DNA from: UBA1756 sp045132235
Lineage (GTDB): Bacteria; Bacteroidota; Bacteroidia; Bacteroidales; WCHB1-69
Length of the DNA stretch: 48,970 bases
NCBI GenBank assembly: GCA_045132235.1
Contig: JBGURX010000024.1
Span: 1-48,970 of the forward strand
Reading direction: 5' to 3'
In this document: in pieces, positions 30,022 through 39,088 of the stretch
Numbering within the stretch: position 1 is the stretch's first letter
How the letters are laid out: every line of letters begins with the position of its first letter
Translations under genes and position numbers: made by a program
The notes under the pieces: generated by a model
Seen by the model: only the letters and a program-made list of their open reading frames with translations
Told to the model about the DNA's origin: nothing
Database searches by the model: none

Positions 30022-32274
30022 ATGGAGACCTACATTCCCGATGCCGAACTCGAACGCAAAACCATCCTCAGCAAATACCGCGAACTGCTGAGCCTGATCT
30101 GGGACAAGACCACCCTTGAGCAACGCAACAGCATCCACAAAGCCATGGCATTAGCTGCCAAAGCCCACAAGGACATGCGACGCAAAAGCGGTGAACCCTA
30201 CATCTACCACCCGCTCGCGGTGGCCAAAATCGTGGTGAAGGACATCAACCTTGGCACCACCTCCGTGGTGTGCGCCCTGCTGCACGATGTGGTAGAAGAC
30301 ACCGACTACACATTGGAGGACATTGAAGAAATGTTCGGCGACAAGGTGGCGCGCATCATCGACGGTCTCACCAAAATCGAGAACCTGCCCTTCAGCCAGA
30401 ACGAGTCGATACAGGCCGAAACCTTCAAGAAAATCTGCCTCTCCATGTCGGAGGATGTGCGCGTCATCCTCATCAAACTCGCCGACCGGCTGCACAACAT
30501 GCGCACTCTCGGCTCGATGCCGCCCGAAAAACAGTGGAAAATTTCATCCGAAACCACCTATTTCTATGTCCCCATCGCCCACCGTCTCGGTCTGTACAAG
30601 ATCAAGAGCGAGCTGGAGGACTACGCCATGCAGTACACCGACCCCATCAACTACCGCATGATCTACAACAAGCTGAAAGATACGGAGAAAAACCGTGAAA
30701 GCTTGATCAAGGATTTCATCACACCCATTGAGGAACAGCTCAAAGCGGAGGGCATCGAAGCGACAGTGTCGGGGCGCACCAAGTCCATCTGCTCCATCTT
30801 CCAGAAGATGGAACGGCAGAAATGCGACTTCGAGGGCGTGTACGATGTTTTTGCCGTGCGGTTCGTCTTCGAAGCGGAGCCGCAGGACGAAATCAAGCGT
30901 TGCTGGGACATCTTCCGGATTGTGAGCAAGATATACCCACACAACAAACCCGACCGCATCCGCGACTTCCTTACCAACCCCAAGCCCAACGGCTATCAGG
31001 CCCTGCACACCACCGTGATGAGCAAGAGCGGAAAATGGATCGAGGTGCAGATACGGTCGCACCGAATGGACGAGATTGCCGAGCGAGGCATCGCGGCGCA
31101 CTACAAATACAAGGAAGCCGACCGCACCCCGCAGGAATACGACAACCGCGTGGAGGAGTGGCTCGTCAAGATCCGCAACATCCTCAAGAGCGACGACAGC
31201 AGCGCCCTCGATTTCCTCAACGAAATCAAACTCAACCTCGACCTCAAGGAGGTGTTTGTCTTCACCCCGAAAGGCGACATGCGCACCCTGCCGGCCGGCT
31301 CCACCGTGCTCGACTTCGCCTACGACCTGCACACCAACCTCGGCAACAAGTGCCTCGGCGGCAAGGTGAACGCCGAAATCGTGCCCCGCAACTATGTGCT
31401 GAAAAACGGCGACCAGCTCGAAATCATCACCTCCAAGAACCAATACCCCACCGTGGAGTGGTTCGACTACGTGAAGACCACCCGCGCCAAAGAGTGCATC
31501 AAGGAGGCCATCCGGTTGGAACAGAAAAAATACAAGGAAGAGGGAGAACGCGTGCTGACCGAGATTTTCAAGGAGCTGGGCTTCGAGGCCAACGACGCAA
31601 ACAAAGGCAAAGTGAGGGCCGCCACCAAAATCCGTTCCGAATACGAGTTCTATAAATACATCGCCTCCGGCAAAATGTCGAAAGAGCGTGTGTTACAGAT
31701 TATTTCGGCAGAGAAGAACAAAAACCTCGAGAGCTTCCAGCGCAACATCAGCGACGAGCTGTCGAAGAAGAGCCTCGACAAGTTGCTTGACGAAGAGCTG
31801 GAAAAGAATCCGGAAATCTTCATGCTTGACGAGTCCTCTTCCGAAAAAATCAAACATATCATCGCACCCTGCTGCAAGCCGATTCCCGGCGACCAGGTGG
31901 TGGGCTTCCAAGTGTCGAGCGACGAAATCATCGTGCACCGCACCAACTGCCCGGAGGCCATCGAGCAGATGTCGAAATTCGGCAACCGCATCATCAAGGC
32001 AAAATGGCGTAAAGACCAGGAAATCACCTTCCTGTCGGGAGTGCGCATGGAGGGCTTCGACCGCAAGGGCATGATCAAGGAGATCATCGACATCATCTCC
32101 GTGCAGCACAACCTGAACATCCGCTCGCTCAACATCGCCTCCAAAAACGGCGTGTTCACCGGCGAACTGATGCTCTACATCGAAAATGCCAAGTCGCTCA
32201 ACGAGTTGATTGAGCAGTTGCACAAAATCGACAATCTGGAAAAAATTCAGCGTGTAGGCTTCGACCTTCTGTAA
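30022..32274 (+). CDS. rel: Bifunctional (p)ppGpp synthetase/hydrolase, Rel/SpoT type
   Basis: A 750-residue long RSH enzyme that makes and degrades (p)ppGpp. The HD hydrolase domain is intact (His63 in YIYHPLAVA, HD at 88-89 and ED at 92-93 in LLHDVVEDT). The synthetase domain has SGRTKSICSIFQKM, YDVFAVRFVFE, NPKPNGYQALHTT and EVQIRS. The regulatory half holds TGS (VFVFTPKGDMRTLPAGST), a conserved-cysteine domain (IIAPCCKPIPGDQVVG, then HRTNCPEA) and a C-terminal ACT domain. Intact residues in both catalytic domains suggest both activities. It lies 31 bases after nth and ends 9 bases from the stop of the convergent corA. Confidence 0.96.
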   Translation: METYIPDAELERKTILSKYRELLSLIWDKTTLEQRNSIHKAMALAAKAHKDMRRKSGEPYIYHPLAVAKIVVKDINLGTTSVVCALLHDVVEDTDYTLEDIEEMFGDKVARIIDGLTKIENLPFSQNESIQAETFKKICLSMSEDVRVILIKLADRLHNMRTLGSMPPEKQWKISSETTYFYVPIAHRLGLYKIKSELEDYAMQYTDPINYRMIYNKLKDTEKNRESLIKDFITPIEEQLKAEGIEATVSGRTKSICSIFQKMERQKCDFEGVYDVFAVRFVFEAEPQDEIKRCWDIFRIVSKIYPHNKPDRIRDFLTNPKPNGYQALHTTVMSKSGKWIEVQIRSHRMDEIAERGIAAHYKYKEADRTPQEYDNRVEEWLVKIRNILKSDDSSALDFLNEIKLNLDLKEVFVFTPKGDMRTLPAGSTVLDFAYDLHTNLGNKCLGGKVNAEIVPRNYVLKNGDQLEIITSKNQYPTVEWFDYVKTTRAKECIKEAIRLEQKKYKEEGERVLTEIFKELGFEANDANKGKVRAATKIRSEYEFYKYIASGKMSKERVLQIISAEKNKNLESFQRNISDELSKKSLDKLLDEELEKNPEIFMLDESSSEKIKHIIAPCCKPIPGDQVVGFQVSSDEIIVHRTNCPEAIEQMSKFGNRIIKAKWRKDQEITFLSGVRMEGFDRKGMIKEIIDIISVQHNLNIRSLNIASKNGVFTGELMLYIENAKSLNELIEQLHKIDNLEKIQRVGFDLL

Positions 32275-32283
32275 ATCAAGCGT

Positions 32284-33198
32284 TTACATCCAGCGCTTGC
32301 GCTTGAAGAAAATCAGCAGCACCACCACCGTCACCACACACACAATCAGCACACCCCAGAATGCCCACGACTTGTCGGCGAAAGGCAGTCCCACGTTCAT
32401 GCCATACAGACCGGTGAAGAAAGTCAACGGCAGCACAATCGTGGAGATGATGGTGAGCACGCGCATGATTTCGTTGGTGCGGTTGGTCTGCAACGAATCG
32501 AACGTACTGGAAAGACCGGCCACCAATTCGCCATAGTCGTCCACCATATCCCACATCTTCTGGTAAAAGTCGAGGATATTACCCCAGTAGTCCTCCATAT
32601 CCTCCACATAGCCTTTCACGTCGCCCGACTCAAACAGGTGGAACAGACGCAGTTGCGGCTTGAACATGGTGTTCAGCTGGATGATATTCTTGCGGAAAAT
32701 GGACATCCGTTCGATGGTCTTTTCCGAATTTTTGCTGAAAAGGTCGCGGTTGATGGCTTCCAGCTCGGTGCCCAACTTCTCCACCAGCAAGAAAGTCTCC
32801 TTCATCATGCGGTAGAGCACTTTGTATAAAATACCGTCGCTGGTGCCGCCAATCTGCTCGTCCTCCTCCATCTCCTCGGGGTCCATCTTAGTGAGGTTGA
32901 ACAAGTCTTGCACCACATAATGAGAGTTGCCCACCGTGATGATGAAGTCGTGCCCCCAGAAAATCTTGGTCTCCTCGGTTCTCACCAGATTGGTGCGGGC
33001 ATCGAGAATGGGAAAATGAAGCACGAGGAAATAATAATCGTCGTAAACGTCAATCTTGGGACGCTGTACGAAACTGTAGCAGTCTTCAATGTCCAAGGGA
33101 TGGAATTGGAAGTTATTCTTCAAAAAATCCATATCTTCCACAGTGGGATTCGTGATATGATGCCATTTCAGCATACCGAAACTAATGGTGTCCACCAT
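32284..33198 (-). CDS. corA: CorA-type magnesium/cobalt transporter
   Basis: A 304-residue membrane protein with a large cytoplasmic alpha/beta domain, a long stalk helix and two C-terminal helices. The signature YGMN follows TM1 (LPLTFFTGLYGMN), and the chain ends in basic FKRKRWM. It forms a pentameric divalent-cation channel, usually for Mg2+ uptake. The start at 33198 was chosen because a strong GGAGG sits just before it, unusual for this phylum, and because the longer frame would begin upstream of the transcript start. Confidence 0.93.
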   Translation of the reverse strand: MVDTISFGMLKWHHITNPTVEDMDFLKNNFQFHPLDIEDCYSFVQRPKIDVYDDYYFLVLHFPILDARTNLVRTEETKIFWGHDFIITVGNSHYVVQDLFNLTKMDPEEMEEDEQIGGTSDGILYKVLYRMMKETFLLVEKLGTELEAINRDLFSKNSEKTIERMSIFRKNIIQLNTMFKPQLRLFHLFESGDVKGYVEDMEDYWGNILDFYQKMWDMVDDYGELVAGLSSTFDSLQTNRTNEIMRVLTIISTIVLPLTFFTGLYGMNVGLPFADKSWAFWGVLIVCVVTVVVLLIFFKRKRWM

Positions 33199-33268
33199 CT
33201 TAAACCTCCTTTCCTTTAACGGACATTGACTAAATCCTACATTCGTACTTACATTAACAATTACGCGG

Positions 33269-33276
33269 CAAAAATA
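33269..33276 (-). promoter_or_regulatory. -7 box of corA
   Basis: Minus-strand TATTTTTG, 71 bases before the ATG at 33198. Confidence 0.5.
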
Positions 33277-33347
33277 CGCTTTTTTTCGCAAAAAGTTACA
33301 AGATTTTAAAGGAAAAAAGAAATGAAAAAATACTTTGAGGCCGAATT

Positions 33348-33968
33348 CTACAGACCAAACATCCTCGCAAACATGGCAACTCTGCTTTCTAATGCCTGAT
33401 TTTCAAACATTTGAAGATAGTCATACATTCGATTGCTGTTCCAATTTTCGTAAATTCTTCTTTCATCAATGGCGAAATTACGCAACTTTTGTTCCGTGTC
33501 ATAATAGACGGGAAAAAGATAAAAAAGGTCGAGTAAGGCCTTTTCCGGAGTGGCCATTAAAAATGGAAAATTCTCCTCCCCCATCTTCTCAAAACCGAAC
33601 ATCAATTCATACTTGACTTTGCGGTAATCGAAAGCACCCAAAACATTGCGAAACTCCTTGGTTTTGTGAAGGGAGACACTGCCCAACTGTGTGGAAAGCG
33701 GGTTGGGAAGATAGCCATGGTAAATCAGCGCTGAATGCAGGCTAACGTAGGAATCCGGATAGATAGTATTAGCTATAAAATATTGAAAATCATTATTTTC
33801 TAAAAATTCCGGAAAAAGATAGAGTCCGTTTCTCAACTTCACCAAATAGCCGTTCTGGCACCAACGTGTCAGGCTGTTTTTGTCGAAAGCACAATGCGAA
33901 TCGCGCAAAAGTTCGGATGAAACGCAGCCGAAGTGCGAGAACTGTTGATGAAATTGTTGGAATGTCAT
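33348..33968 (-). CDS. AbiEi-type antitoxin-like regulator without toxin partner
   Basis: A 206-residue protein resembling the AbiEi family of type IV toxin-antitoxin systems. An N-terminal winged-helix part (KNSLTRWCQNGYLVKLRNGLY, in short SLTRWCQNGYLVKL) is followed by the AbiEi-type domain with SYVSLHSALIYHGYLP, the ATPEKALLDLFYL motif and a helical C-terminus. AbiEi binds its own promoter and counters the nucleotidyltransferase toxin AbiEii; no AbiEii gene is adjacent: corA lies downstream and the batB-batC gene diverges upstream. The -7 box ends 9 bases before the ATG, so the transcript has almost no leader. It may be a stand-alone regulator. Confidence 0.75.
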   Translation of the reverse strand: MTFQQFHQQFSHFGCVSSELLRDSHCAFDKNSLTRWCQNGYLVKLRNGLYLFPEFLENNDFQYFIANTIYPDSYVSLHSALIYHGYLPNPLSTQLGSVSLHKTKEFRNVLGAFDYRKVKYELMFGFEKMGEENFPFLMATPEKALLDLFYLFPVYYDTEQKLRNFAIDERRIYENWNSNRMYDYLQMFENQALESRVAMFARMFGL

Positions 33969-33976
33969 AGCGGCTG

Positions 33977-33984
33977 CAAAAATA
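33977..33984 (-). promoter_or_regulatory. -7 box of the AbiEi-like gene
   Basis: Minus-strand TATTTTTG, 9 bases before the ATG at 33968, implying a nearly leaderless transcript. Confidence 0.55.
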
Positions 33985-34045
33985 AGCCAAATTTTGCACA
34001 TAACAGATTTTTTAAAGAAAGAAGAGATAATTCAGGAAAAACACG

Positions 34046-34053
34046 TAATTTTG
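34046..34053 (+). promoter_or_regulatory. -7 box of the batB-batC/batD unit
   Basis: TAATTTTG, 27 bases before the ATG at 34081. Confidence 0.6.
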
Positions 34054-34080
34054 CATTCTTGAAAAAAAAGGCTTTATAGC

Positions 34081-36093
34081 ATGTTACAATTTGAAAATCA
34101 GAAAGTTCTATATCTCCTGCTCATCATTGCCGTACTGGTGGCAGGGTATGTGACGCTGTTTTTCATCGACCGCAGAAGGCTTCTGAAACACATTGATGCG
34201 CCGCTGCTTGCCCGTCTGCAGCACGGCCGCCGCACGGCAATGCCCCACTTGAAGTTCGCCCTCTGCATGGCCTCTCTTGCGCTGCTCATCATTGCGGCGG
34301 CGAACCCCCGCACGCCGGGCAAGGAAGTCACCGCCAGCCGCAGCGGCGTGGATGTGCTTTTCTGCCTCGACGTGTCGAAGAGCATGGACGCGCAGGATGT
34401 GAAGCCCACCCGACTGGAGGCTTGCAAGATGGCCATCAACCACTGTATCAACCAGATGAACGGCAACCGCGTGGGCGCGGTGGTCTTTGCCGGCACCGCC
34501 GAAGTAGCCTTGCCCGCCACCACCGACTACGAATCCGCCAAAAACTCCATCAACCTTCTCAACACCAACAAAATAGACATGCAAGGCACCAACCTTGCAG
34601 ATGCCCTTTACCGCTCGGCAGCGGCGCTCAGAGTCTCCTTGGACGATGACGAAACGCAGCCGTCGGGCGACACCTCCGCCCGCGTACAAAAGGCCATCAT
34701 CCTCATCAGCGACGGAGAGGACCATGCGGAGGACGCCCTTGTGGCCACCCGCAAGCTGCACGAACACGGCCTTCTCATCTTCACCATCGGCATCGGGACA
34801 CCCAACGGCGCCACCATACCCAACGGCAAGGATGTCAAGCGCGACAGAGAAGGAAGACCTGTGGTAACCAAGCTCAACGAAAAGATTCTCAAAGACATAG
34901 CACAAGAAGGAGGCGGTGAATACATCCATGCTGAAAATGTACACTCCAGCTTCGATGCCATCTTTGAAACCATCGACCAGATGGCGAAAAGCGACTTCGG
35001 CAAAGTGAAACTCGTCACCTACGAGTCGCAGTTCCAGTATCCGCTGGCCGCCGGGCTGCTCCTGCTGGTCGTGGAGGGATTCCTCCTTGCTGTGAAACCT
35101 TCCCGCCGCGCCCGCCGCACGGCTCCCGCACTCCTGCTGCTGCTCGCCACCACCCTGCTGATGACCTCCTGCCGCAACCGCACCACCGAACAGAACAATC
35201 CCCTGCTCGCCGCCGCCAACACCCTGTTCGCGGCCGCCGACTCCCTCAACCCCGACCACCAGCCCTACAACCTGCCCGAACGAGCCGACACGCTCTACCA
35301 CCAAGCCCTCCGCATCTACCAAACCCTCCCCGACTCCCTGCCCAAATTCGCCCACCAAGCCCTCTTCAACCAAATCGCCGCCAACTACCGCATCGGCAAC
35401 TACGACTCCATCCCCCGCCTCACCGACTCGCTCCTGCTATTCGACAACGGCAAGACCTTCACCGCCAACACCCACTACAACACCGGCAATAGCCACCTCG
35501 CCAACGGCCAATACCTCATGGAGCTGGCAATCTACGAAGCCAACGACTCTCTCAAACAGCTGGCCTACAGCGAATACCAGAAAGCCATCGAATGCTACAA
35601 AAACTGCCTGCGCCTCCATCCCACCGACATGGACGCCAAATATAACCTGATGTATGCCAAGAAATTGCTACCCGAAGGCGGTGGCGGCGGCGGACAAGGA
35701 CAGCAGGGGCAATCCGGCCAAGACCAGCAAAACCAGCAGCAAGGCGGTCAGGGAGAGAACCAACAGAACAAAGACCAGCAGAACCAGCAGGGCGGCGGAA
35801 ACGGTCAGGATCAGCAACAGCAGCGCAAGGAGGAACAGCAGCAGATGAACCAGTCGGGGAACCAAGAGCAGAAAAAAGACCAACAGCAGGATGAAGGTCA
35901 AGGCGACCAGCAAGATAAGAAAGAGCAGCAGGACAAGGAGGGGGCACAGCCGCAGCAACCCAAAAAGACGGAAGACCAGAAAGCCCTTGAAAGACAGCTC
36001 AATGCATTGAAACAAAACGAAAAAGACATACAGAAAGAACGCGAAAAGATGATCATGCCCGTCCCACGGCAAAGCATGGACAAAGACTGGTAA
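34081..36093 (+). CDS. BatB-BatC fusion: von Willebrand A domain plus TPR lipoprotein-like domain
   Basis: A 670-residue protein joining two Bacteroides aerotolerance proteins. Residues 1-345 are BatB: TM helices near 9-28, 58-74 and 321-339, and a VWA domain with an intact MIDAS (DVSKS at 97-101, Thr170, Asp211 in LISDGEDH). Residues from about 346 are BatC: a hydrophobic run ending in a lipobox-like LMTSC (Cys364), TPR-like helices (AYSEYQKAIECYKNCL, TDMDAKYNLMYAKKLL), then a Gln/Gly/Asn/Lys-rich tail. BatB and BatC are separate genes in B. fragilis. A GTG at 35092 (codon 338) could start a separate lipoprotein with a basic KPSRRARR head. No batA, moxR or DUF58 gene is adjacent upstream. 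Confidence 0.88.
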   Translation: MLQFENQKVLYLLLIIAVLVAGYVTLFFIDRRRLLKHIDAPLLARLQHGRRTAMPHLKFALCMASLALLIIAAANPRTPGKEVTASRSGVDVLFCLDVSKSMDAQDVKPTRLEACKMAINHCINQMNGNRVGAVVFAGTAEVALPATTDYESAKNSINLLNTNKIDMQGTNLADALYRSAAALRVSLDDDETQPSGDTSARVQKAIILISDGEDHAEDALVATRKLHEHGLLIFTIGIGTPNGATIPNGKDVKRDREGRPVVTKLNEKILKDIAQEGGGEYIHAENVHSSFDAIFETIDQMAKSDFGKVKLVTYESQFQYPLAAGLLLLVVEGFLLAVKPSRRARRTAPALLLLLATTLLMTSCRNRTTEQNNPLLAAANTLFAAADSLNPDHQPYNLPERADTLYHQALRIYQTLPDSLPKFAHQALFNQIAANYRIGNYDSIPRLTDSLLLFDNGKTFTANTHYNTGNSHLANGQYLMELAIYEANDSLKQLAYSEYQKAIECYKNCLRLHPTDMDAKYNLMYAKKLLPEGGGGGGQGQQGQSGQDQQNQQQGGQGENQQNKDQQNQQGGGNGQDQQQQRKEEQQQMNQSGNQEQKKDQQQDEGQGDQQDKKEQQDKEGAQPQQPKKTEDQKALERQLNALKQNEKDIQKEREKMIMPVPRQSMDKDW

Positions 36094-36117
36094 AACATCC
36101 TCGCAGAAAGGTGCGTT

Positions 36118-37887
36118 ATGAAAAAAATCCTCACCCTCATCACCCTACTCCTCTGGACCATAGCGCCAATGGCGGCACAGAACTGCACGGCCAAAGCCCC
36201 CGCCAAAGTGGGCATCAACCAGCAGATGCAGTACACCGTCACCATCGACCAGAACGGCAATGTGGCCGCCACCGACTTCGGCAGCTTCCAGAAAGTGAAC
36301 GGCCCCTTCAGCAGCACTTCACAGTCCATCAGCTTCGTCAACGGCCAGCAGTCCAGCACCTTCACCTGCACTTTCACCTATACCCTCAAACCCACCAAAA
36401 CCGGTGTGCAGACCATCCCGGGGGTAACCTGCAACGTAAATGGCAAGAAAATCAAAAGCAACGCCGTCACGGTGGAGGTCACCAAGGAGGACCAGCAAAC
36501 CCAGCAACGGCAGCAGCAACAGCCCCGCCGCAGCATCTTCGACGACTTCTTCAACGACGCATGGAACGAGCCGCAACGCTCTGCACAACAGCAGAGTTAC
36601 GACATCTTTGTCAAGGCCTTCGCCTCCAACAACTCCCCCTATTATGGTGAAACCGTCATCATCACCTACAAACTCTACACCTACAATGTCGCCCAGTGGC
36701 AGGCCAGCGACATCAAATGGCCCCAACAGAACAACCTGTGGTCGTACCGGATCGACGATCCCAACAAAGCACCCAAGCCCACCGTTGAGACCATCGACGG
36801 CAAGCGGTATGAGGTTCGCGAAATATACAAAACCGCCGTCGCTCCGCAAAAAAGCGGCTCCCTCACCATCACCCCGCTCAGCATTGACATGGAGATGCTT
36901 ACAGGAAGTTACTGGAGAAATGTGACACAAAAAAAAATCCAATCCAACTCCATCACCCTGAATGTCAAACCGCTGCCGATACAGGGCAAGACCTCATCCT
37001 TTGGCGGACTGGTCGGAAAATTCTCCCTCACCTCCGAGCTGTCGCCCACTGAGGTCAACGTCAACGATGCCATCGACTTCACCGTTACCATTTCCGGAAA
37101 AGGCAGTCTCCAGCTGGCCGACAACCCCGACTTCCACTTCCCCGACGGTTTCGATGTCACCGAGCCCAGCGTGGACGACCAAATCAGCACCAGCGGAGGC
37201 AGCGTGGGCGGAAAACGGATTCTCAAATATGTCCTCATCCCCAGAAAAAAAGGCAATTACACCATTCCCGCCACCACCATCACCTACTTCGACCTCGAGA
37301 CAAAATCTTACAAAAATCTCACCACAGAAAAATATACCATCGAAGTCAAGGGAGAGAATGAAATCTTGGAGCGAAACAAAAAAGCGGAGGAGGCACAACC
37401 CACCGATCTCACCTCCGCCGTCAAGGCGTTTTTCCAACGTAATCTCCTGTGGTTCATCCTCATTCCCAGCTTGATACTGCTGCTCATCCTCGCCATTTTC
37501 GTCATCCGATTCATCCTTTCCCATAGAAAAAAAGGCGACAAGACGCAGAAGAAAGTGCGCCATGCCAACCGCATCGCGGCACGCCGTCTCAAGAAAGCCC
37601 GCAAGCTGATGAGCGCCGGACAGGATGCCGCCTTCTTCGAGGAGATTTCCCATGCTCTGTGGGATTATCTGGGACACAAGTTCCGCATCCCGCTTTCCGA
37701 CCTCTCCATTGATGCCGTGCGCAACAAACTCACTGACAAGGGGATGAGTGAAGAAGACATTACGCAGTTCACCGCCACCCTCAACGATTGCGAGTATGCC
37801 CGTTTCGCTCCGGGCGACAAGGCGGAGATGATGAGCAAACTGTTTGAGCAGGCCAGCGATTTCATCACACGAATGGAAAAGAAATAA
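36118..37887 (+). CDS. batD: BatD-like protein
   Basis: A 589-residue BatD-family protein. Signal peptide (about 1-20, ending MAAQ), several Ig-like beta domains in the periplasm (for example SYDIFVKAFASNNSPYYGE, shortened SNNSPYYGETVIITYKLY), one TM helix (about 441-466) and a cytoplasmic helical C-terminus with FFEEISHALWDYLGHKF. BatD belongs to the aerotolerance cluster and probably scaffolds the VWA proteins at the membrane. It is 24 bases after the BatB-BatC gene and 19 bases before the methyltransferase gene, so all may be co-transcribed. Confidence 0.92.
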   Translation: MKKILTLITLLLWTIAPMAAQNCTAKAPAKVGINQQMQYTVTIDQNGNVAATDFGSFQKVNGPFSSTSQSISFVNGQQSSTFTCTFTYTLKPTKTGVQTIPGVTCNVNGKKIKSNAVTVEVTKEDQQTQQRQQQQPRRSIFDDFFNDAWNEPQRSAQQQSYDIFVKAFASNNSPYYGETVIITYKLYTYNVAQWQASDIKWPQQNNLWSYRIDDPNKAPKPTVETIDGKRYEVREIYKTAVAPQKSGSLTITPLSIDMEMLTGSYWRNVTQKKIQSNSITLNVKPLPIQGKTSSFGGLVGKFSLTSELSPTEVNVNDAIDFTVTISGKGSLQLADNPDFHFPDGFDVTEPSVDDQISTSGGSVGGKRILKYVLIPRKKGNYTIPATTITYFDLETKSYKNLTTEKYTIEVKGENEILERNKKAEEAQPTDLTSAVKAFFQRNLLWFILIPSLILLLILAIFVIRFILSHRKKGDKTQKKVRHANRIAARRLKKARKLMSAGQDAAFFEEISHALWDYLGHKFRIPLSDLSIDAVRNKLTDKGMSEEDITQFTATLNDCEYARFAPGDKAEMMSKLFEQASDFITRMEKK

Positions 37888-37906
37888 TGTATCTACTTTT
37901 ATCATA

Positions 37907-39040
37907 ATGGATTCAGAAAAATTTGTTGCGAAAACCTACGCCGGCTTGGAAGAGATTCTGAAAGAGGAACTCATCGCATTAGGGGCATCCAACTGCCAGA
38001 TTGGCACAAGGGCAGTGGAGTTCGAGGGCGACATGGCGATGATGTACCGAGCCAACTACTTCTGCCGCTATGCGTTGCGCATTCTGTGGCAGGTGCATGA
38101 GTTCACCTTCCGCGACAACAAGCAGTTCTACGAACAGGTCTTCAAGTTCCCCGCCGAGCGGCTGATGGACGCCGACGGCACGCTGGCCTTCAGCGTCACC
38201 ATGAGCGGCGACATGTTCCGCACACCGCTCTTCGCCGCCCAGCTGGCCAAGGATGCCGTGTGCGACCGCTTCCGCGACAAGTTCGACAAACGGCCGTCGG
38301 TGGACAAGGAGAACCCCGACGTGCAGTTCCACCTGCACATCTACAACAACCATGCCGCGCTCTTCCTCGACAGCTCCGGCGAGTCGCTGCACAAGCGCGG
38401 CTACCGCGTCTCCACCCACCCGGCACAGATCAGCGAGGTGGTGGCCGCCGCCATGGTGAAGCTCTCCGGCTGGCAGGCCGACTGCGACCTCATCGACCCG
38501 ATGTGCGGTTCCGGCACCATCCTCATCGAAGCCGCCATGCAGGCGCTCCACATCCCCGCCGGCTTCTACCGCGAAAAATACGGATTCATGCGCTGGAAAA
38601 ACTACGACCGGCGGCTGTGGAACCGCATCACCGACGAGGCCGACATCCTCGACGACGTGCCCGTCAACTTCTACGGCTCCGACATCTCCGCGCGCTTCCT
38701 CGGCATGGCCGAAGCCAACGTGAAAGCCGCCCACCTGTCCGACTTCATCCACCTCTTCCGAAAAGCCATGCGCGACACCCAACCCAAACGCGTTCCTTCC
38801 GTACTCATCTTCAATCCGCCCTACGGCGAACGCCTCGACATGGATGAGATTGACGAGTTCTATACCGAAATCGGCGACACCCTCAAACAAAAATACACCG
38901 GCTGCACCGCCCATATCATCAGCTCCAACATGCAAGCCATCAAGCATATAGGACTTCATCCTTCTAAAAAAACAACCCTTTACAACGGCGCGCTGGAGTG
39001 CAAGTTTCTCCGTTATGACCTCTATGCTGGAAAACGATGA
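37907..39040 (+). CDS. THUMP-domain class I RNA methyltransferase (RlmL/YpsC-type)
   Basis: A 377-residue SAM-dependent RNA methyltransferase. The N-terminal THUMP domain (about 45-155) is followed by a Rossmann-type methyltransferase domain with motif I DPMCGSGT (197-204) and the catalytic NPPYGER (303-309), which marks N2-guanine methylation. The best guess for the target is 23S rRNA G2445, as for the N-terminal half of RlmL. The start was chosen at MDSEKFVAKTY; the earlier in-frame ATG overlaps batD. A promoter for the next gene follows, so this is probably the last gene of the bat unit. Confidence 0.9.
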   Translation: MDSEKFVAKTYAGLEEILKEELIALGASNCQIGTRAVEFEGDMAMMYRANYFCRYALRILWQVHEFTFRDNKQFYEQVFKFPAERLMDADGTLAFSVTMSGDMFRTPLFAAQLAKDAVCDRFRDKFDKRPSVDKENPDVQFHLHIYNNHAALFLDSSGESLHKRGYRVSTHPAQISEVVAAAMVKLSGWQADCDLIDPMCGSGTILIEAAMQALHIPAGFYREKYGFMRWKNYDRRLWNRITDEADILDDVPVNFYGSDISARFLGMAEANVKAAHLSDFIHLFRKAMRDTQPKRVPSVLIFNPPYGERLDMDEIDEFYTEIGDTLKQKYTGCTAHIISSNMQAIKHIGLHPSKKTTLYNGALECKFLRYDLYAGKR

Positions 39041-39061
39041 CGGCGATTCAAAAAAAAGATG

Positions 39062-39069
39062 TATTTTTG
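39062..39069 (+). promoter_or_regulatory. -7 box of the TPR-dedA-aroE unit
   Basis: TATTTTTG, 19 bases before the ATG at 39089. Confidence 0.6.
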
Positions 39070-39088
39070 CAAACTTTAAAAATAATAT

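Noticed and set aside
35654..36072. Q/G/N/K-rich tail of the BatB-BatC protein as a non-coding repeat or frameshift artefact
   Set aside because: The frame stays open to a stop directly before batD, and Gln/Gly/Lys-rich tails are usual in BatC proteins.
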